Shown here piece after piece: positions 60,564 to 64,000 of a stretch of 64,000 nucleotides of DNA. The notes under the pieces are model-generated. The model was not told the origin of the DNA and searched no databases. It saw only the letters and a list, made by a program, of their open reading frames with translations. Location of the stretch: the NCBI GenBank assembly GCA_963761035.1, contig CAVXFH010000002.1, forward strand, positions 1,116,001 to 1,180,000, read 5' to 3'. A program made the position numbers and the translations under genes. Positions within the stretch are counted from its first letter, which is position 1, and each line of letters opens with the position of its first letter. The DNA comes from JARRQJ01 sp963761035. GTDB lineage: Bacteria > Pseudomonadota > Gammaproteobacteria > DRLM01.

Positions 60564-61685
60564 ATGACGGAGACTAGAACCAATACCCGGGAGCTACCTT
60601 ATTGGCTCGCCTTGGTGCGCATGCCGGGGGTCGGCCCGGTCACTGCGCAGACCTTGCTGGCACAATGGGAGACGCCGCGTAACTTGTTCGCGGCGGGGGC
60701 CGCAGTTTCACACGGTCTAGGACGACTCGACGAGGCCGCCAGGGCCTATCTCCTGCAACCGGATTGGCGGGCCGTCGAAAGTGACCTCGCCTGGCTTGCT
60801 CAAGCCCACTGCCATGCCATTACCCTGCAAGATGCTGCCTATCCTCCTCTGCTGAAAGAGATCGCCGACCCGCCCCTGGTATTGTTCGCCCAAGGCGCTG
60901 CGCATCTACTGGCCAGCAAACAACTCGCCATTGTCGGCAGCCGCAATCCTAGCGCCGCGGGCGAAATGATTGCGGCTGGGTTTGCCAGGCATCTGACGGA
61001 AGTAGGGCTTACCATCACCAGCGGACTGGCCATCGGCATCGACGCCGCCGCTCACCGTGGCGCATTGCAAGGCAATGGCCGCACGATCGCGGTGGCCGGC
61101 ACCGGGCTCGACCGGGTCTACCCCGCTCGCCACCGCGAACTGGCTCATGAGATCATGGAGCGAGGCGTCTTGCTTTCCGAGTTTCCGCCCGGTACGCCAC
61201 CCCGTCCTGAAAATTTTCCCCGGCGCAATCGCCTCATCAGCGGCCTGAGCCTCGGTACCCTGGTGGTGGAGGCAGCCCTGCAGAGCGGTTCACTGATCAC
61301 TGCACGGCTGGCCGCGGAACAGGGACGCGAGGTATTCGCCATTCCCGGCTCCATTCAAAATCCTCTGGCCCGCGGCTGCCATGCCCTGATTCGTCAAGGG
61401 GCCAAATTGGTGGAAACGGCTCAGGATATCCTCGAAGAGCTGGGGGCCCTCGCCGCCTGGGAAAACGCCGCGGCCGAGCCTGGCACGGCAGAATCGCCAA
61501 TGATGGATCAGTCCCCGGAACTTCGGAACTTACTCCACCATTTCGGGTTCGAACCAACGGCCGTCGACACCTTGGTAGAGCGCAGCGGATTGACGGCGGA
61601 ACAGGTTTCCTCCATGCTGGTAGTACTGGAATTGCATGGACAAATTGCGTCGGCGCCGGGGGGTTTGTATACCCGCATCCATTGA
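60564..61685 (+). CDS. dprA: DNA processing protein DprA
   Basis: 373 aa. Binds single-stranded DNA and loads RecA during natural transformation. N-terminal SAM-like part (WLALVRMPGVGPVTAQTLL), central Rossmann/LOG domain (about 115-280) with AIVGSRNPSAAGEMIAAGFA, TSGLAIGIDAAAHRGAL, AGTGLDRVYPARH and NRLISGLSLGTLVVEA, and C-terminal winged helix (LVERSGLTAEQVSSMLVVLE). Along with the type IV pilus genes it suggests possible natural competence, though ComEA/ComEC are not in view. Confidence 0.95.
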   Translation: MTETRTNTRELPYWLALVRMPGVGPVTAQTLLAQWETPRNLFAAGAAVSHGLGRLDEAARAYLLQPDWRAVESDLAWLAQAHCHAITLQDAAYPPLLKEIADPPLVLFAQGAAHLLASKQLAIVGSRNPSAAGEMIAAGFARHLTEVGLTITSGLAIGIDAAAHRGALQGNGRTIAVAGTGLDRVYPARHRELAHEIMERGVLLSEFPPGTPPRPENFPRRNRLISGLSLGTLVVEAALQSGSLITARLAAEQGREVFAIPGSIQNPLARGCHALIRQGAKLVETAQDILEELGALAAWENAAAEPGTAESPMMDQSPELRNLLHHFGFEPTAVDTLVERSGLTAEQVSSMLVVLELHGQIASAPGGLYTRIH

Positions 61686-61699
61686 CACAGAGAGCCGAA

Positions 61700-62179
61700 A
61701 TGAAAGAAAACGTACTGGATATCCTGATGTACCTGCTGGAAAATTTCATGTGCGGCGAGATCGACGACAATGCCGATCAAGCATCGCTGAAGGCTGAATT
61801 GCTGCGCGCAGGATTCCCCGATCAGGAGATAGAAAAGGCCTTCTCCTGGCTGGACGGACTGTCAGCCCTGCGAGAGAGCAGCCCGGGTATGTCCATCACC
61901 GCCCATCATGCCTTGCGCATATACACCGCGGCGGAAGCCAAACGACTGGACGCGGAGTGCCGAGGCTTTTTGATGTTTCTCGAACAGATAGGGGTGCTTG
62001 ATCCCTTAAGCCGCGAATTGGTCATTGATCGCATCATGGTCCTCGAATCGGCTGAGACTGACCTCACCGACCTCAAGTGGGTTATCCTCATGGTCCTCTT
62101 CAATCAGCCCGGCAAGGAAGCCGCCTTTGCCTGGATGGAAGATCTGGTGTTTGAGGGAACCGCAGGATGGCTGCACTAA
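61700..62179 (+). CDS. smg: Smg protein (DUF494)
   Basis: 159 aa. MKENVLDILMYLLENFMCGE is the family's characteristic start, and it ends FNQPGKEAAFAWMEDLVFEG, with a typical helical, acidic middle. Conserved between dprA and topA in gammaproteobacteria. The biochemical function is unknown. It starts 14 bp after dprA with a GAGAG-type ribosome site, so dprA-smg are coupled. Confidence 0.93.
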   Translation: MKENVLDILMYLLENFMCGEIDDNADQASLKAELLRAGFPDQEIEKAFSWLDGLSALRESSPGMSITAHHALRIYTAAEAKRLDAECRGFLMFLEQIGVLDPLSRELVIDRIMVLESAETDLTDLKWVILMVLFNQPGKEAAFAWMEDLVFEGTAGWLH

Positions 62180-62308
62180 ACTAACGTCCGGACGCGGCGA
62201 TAACAGCCCTACAATCAAACGTTTTCCCAACCACCTCACCGCCAGGCGCGAAGTTTCTGCGCCAGGACGGACAAGGTGATAGCAAGGAATGAGTGAGCTG
62301 AATTTCCG

Positions 62309-64000
62309 ATGAGCAAAAACTTAGTCATCGTCGAATCGCCCGCCAAGGCGAAAACTATCAAGAAATACTTGGGCAAGGACTTCACCGTCCTCGCCTCCTA
62401 TGGGCACGTGCGCGATCTGCTACCCAAAGAAGGTGCGGTGGACACCGAACACGACTTCGCCATGAAGTACCAGCCCATCGAGAAAAACGAAAAACATTTC
62501 GACGCCATCGCCAAGGCGATGAAGAGCGCCGACGCCCTGTTTCTGGCCACTGACCCTGACCGCGAAGGCGAAGCCATCTCCTGGCATCTGTGCGAGCTGC
62601 TCAAGGAAAAGAAACTGCTGAATAAAAAGGTGGTGAAGCGCGTAGTGTTCCACGAAATCACCAAGCGCGCCATCCAGGAGGCAGTGGAGCATCCCCGCGA
62701 TATCTCCATGGAACTGATCAACGCCCAGCAGGCGCGCCGCGCCCTCGATTACCTGGTGGGCTTCAATCTGTCGCCGCTGTTGTGGAAGAAGATCCGCCCC
62801 GGCCTATCGGCGGGACGGGTGCAGAGTCCGGCCCTGCGCATGATCGTGGAACGGGAACTGGAGATCGAGAAATTCGTCTCCCAGGAATACTGGACCATCG
62901 AGGCGGACCTGGCCATGGGCAAGGAGGCTTTCGACGCCAAGCTGCATACCTTCCTGGGCAAAAAACTCACCCAGTTCAGCGTCACCACCGCCGACGAGGC
63001 CAAGGAGATCGAGACGCAGCTCCTTCTCGCCACCCGCGGCAAGGTGGCGGTGGCCAACGTAGAGAAGAAGCAGCGCAAGCGCAATCCCGCGCCGCCCTTC
63101 ACCACCTCGACCCTGCAACAGGAAGCCTCCCGCAAGCTAAGCTTCACCGCGCAGAAGACCATGCGCGTCGCCCAGCAACTGTACGAAGGGATCGATATCG
63201 GCGGCACCGCCGTGGGTCTCATCACCTATATGCGTACCGACTCGGTCAACCTGGCCCAGGAGGCGGTGGACGAGATCCGGGCCTTGATCAGCGAGCGTTA
63301 CGGCAAGAACAATGTCCCAGCCAAACCCAACGTCTACAAGACCAAGTCCAAAAACGCCCAGGAAGCCCACGAGGCCATCCGCCCTACCGTGGCCGCGCAA
63401 ACCCCGGAGTCGGTCAAGGAACACCTCAGCGCCGATCAGCAAAAACTCTATGAGCTGATCTGGAAGCGAACTGTTGCCTGCCAGATGGTCCACGCCACCT
63501 TGGACACCGTCAGCGTCGATCTCGCCGCCGGCGAGGGCAATCTCTTTCGCGCCACCGGCTCCACAGTGGTCGATCCCGGCTTCATGATGGTCTATCAGGA
63601 GGGTGTCGACGACAGCAAGGCCGAGGAAGACGAACGCCTGCTGCCGGTCCTCGCCGTGGGCGACCGGGTGGACCTAGTCAAGGTCCGTCCCGAACAGCAC
63701 TTCACCGAACCGCCGCCGCGCTACAGCGAGGCGAGCCTGGTCAAGGCCCTGGAGGAATACGGCATCGGCCGCCCCTCCACCTATGCCGCCATCATCTCCA
63801 CCTTGCAGGCGCGCGAATACGTCAATCTGGAAAAACGCCGCTTTATCCCCACCGACGTGGGGAGGATCGTCAATAAATTTCTGACGGGCTACTTCACCCA
63901 ATATGTGGATTACGATTTCACCGCCAAGCTGGAAGACGAACTGGACGCCATCTCGCGCGGCGAAGAAGAATGGGTGCCCTTGCTGAAGTTCTTCTGGAAA
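62309..64000 (+). CDS. topA: DNA topoisomerase I (C-terminus beyond right edge)
   Basis: Type IA topoisomerase that relaxes negative supercoils. 564 codons are visible; the full protein is usually 760-880 aa, so the end of the core and the zinc-ribbon domains are missing. TOPRIM domain: LVIVESPAKAKTIKKYLG (5-22) and ATDPDREGEAISWHL (80-94). The catalytic Tyr is Tyr 307 in GLITYMRTDSVNL. Also seen: PGLSAGRVQSPALRMI and YGIGRPSTYAAII. ATG 62309 lacks a strong Shine-Dalgarno. A GGCGC/GCGCC inverted repeat lies upstream (about 62250-62272). Confidence 0.97.
   Translation, partial: MSKNLVIVESPAKAKTIKKYLGKDFTVLASYGHVRDLLPKEGAVDTEHDFAMKYQPIEKNEKHFDAIAKAMKSADALFLATDPDREGEAISWHLCELLKEKKLLNKKVVKRVVFHEITKRAIQEAVEHPRDISMELINAQQARRALDYLVGFNLSPLLWKKIRPGLSAGRVQSPALRMIVERELEIEKFVSQEYWTIEADLAMGKEAFDAKLHTFLGKKLTQFSVTTADEAKEIETQLLLATRGKVAVANVEKKQRKRNPAPPFTTSTLQQEASRKLSFTAQKTMRVAQQLYEGIDIGGTAVGLITYMRTDSVNLAQEAVDEIRALISERYGKNNVPAKPNVYKTKSKNAQEAHEAIRPTVAAQTPESVKEHLSADQQKLYELIWKRTVACQMVHATLDTVSVDLAAGEGNLFRATGSTVVDPGFMMVYQEGVDDSKAEEDERLLPVLAVGDRVDLVKVRPEQHFTEPPPRYSEASLVKALEEYGIGRPSTYAAIISTLQAREYVNLEKRRFIPTDVGRIVNKFLTGYFTQYVDYDFTAKLEDELDAISRGEEEWVPLLKFFWK

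Noticed and set aside
1..64000. tRNA, rRNA, CRISPR arrays, phage genes
   Set aside because: Intergenic regions were read for T-arm (GGTTCRANNCC) patterns, regularly spaced repeats and integrase/capsid-like proteins; none was found.

Overview
This window is a chromosomal segment of a gammaproteobacterium. The assignment rests on gene content that is characteristic of that class: a class I (CyaA-type) adenylate cyclase, the hemC-hemD-hemX-hemY cluster, the small LptM/YifL lipoprotein, RlmJ, the def-fmt-rsmB-(DUF4390)-ntrY-ntrX-trkA-trkH cluster, and the lysM-dprA-smg-topA order. The complete type IV pilus minor-pilin operon and the set of biosynthetic genes fit a free-living, surface-associated Chromatiales/Xanthomonadales-like lineage, but the species cannot be named from the sequence alone. 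I saw no tRNA, rRNA, CRISPR array, prophage or intact insertion sequence.

Layout. 1-6412 (minus strand): minor pilin operon reading pilE-like, fimT/fimU, pilV, pilW, pilX, pilY1, with pilY1 cut by the left edge. 6693-12725: a patatin-like lipase, a MidA-type methyltransferase, a folate/pterin block (pteridine reductase, folK, folB), plsY, a decayed YaiI/YqxD gene, lptM and a carboxylesterase. 12751-22336: cyaA, a divergent PAS-GGDEF protein with a degenerate active site, argH, and divergent hemC-hemD-hemX-hemY, in which hemX is frameshifted. 22347-30752: a ferredoxin-type reductase, a YeeZ-like epimerase, a TIGR02647 protein, an orphan ParA ATPase, xthA-gst-ubiD, and prlC. 31067-38455: a looser, accessory-looking region with a 48-residue membrane peptide, an NmrA-like reductase, an RRM-protein remnant, a frameshifted methyltransferase, a kinase/PP2C phosphatase pair, a Sel1-SPOR lipoprotein and a VOC protein. 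38464-48465: a PA0069-type radical SAM protein, a 25-residue-repeat protein, rlmJ, an alpha/beta hydrolase, metH, a DUF2007 protein with an LpxL-like acyltransferase, a roughly 200 bp inverted-repeat element and a methyltransferase. 48525-59307 (minus strand): def, fmt, rsmB, DUF4390, ntrY, ntrX, trkA, trkH and a TehB-like methyltransferase. 59455-64000 (plus strand): lysM protein, dprA, smg and topA, with topA cut by the right edge.

How the genes work together. The left operon builds the priming tip of type IV pili. The pterin genes, the haem genes, metH, argH and ubiD are housekeeping biosynthesis. The right cluster couples N-terminal protein maturation (def, fmt) and rRNA methylation (rsmB) to a two-component system (NtrY/NtrX) and potassium uptake (TrkA/TrkH).

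The most notable oddities are these: several genes broken by stops or single-base shifts (YaiI, hemX, the 33.6 kb methyltransferase, an RRM gene); a nine-G tract inside cyaA; a GGDEF protein that has lost its active site but kept the RxxD inhibitory site; an NtrX without the GAFTGA loop; a compact kinase/phosphatase toggle whose phosphatase starts at TTG; and a MITE-like inverted repeat that includes the stop codon of the acyltransferase gene. Nothing in the window is a clear-cut new defence or secretion system.
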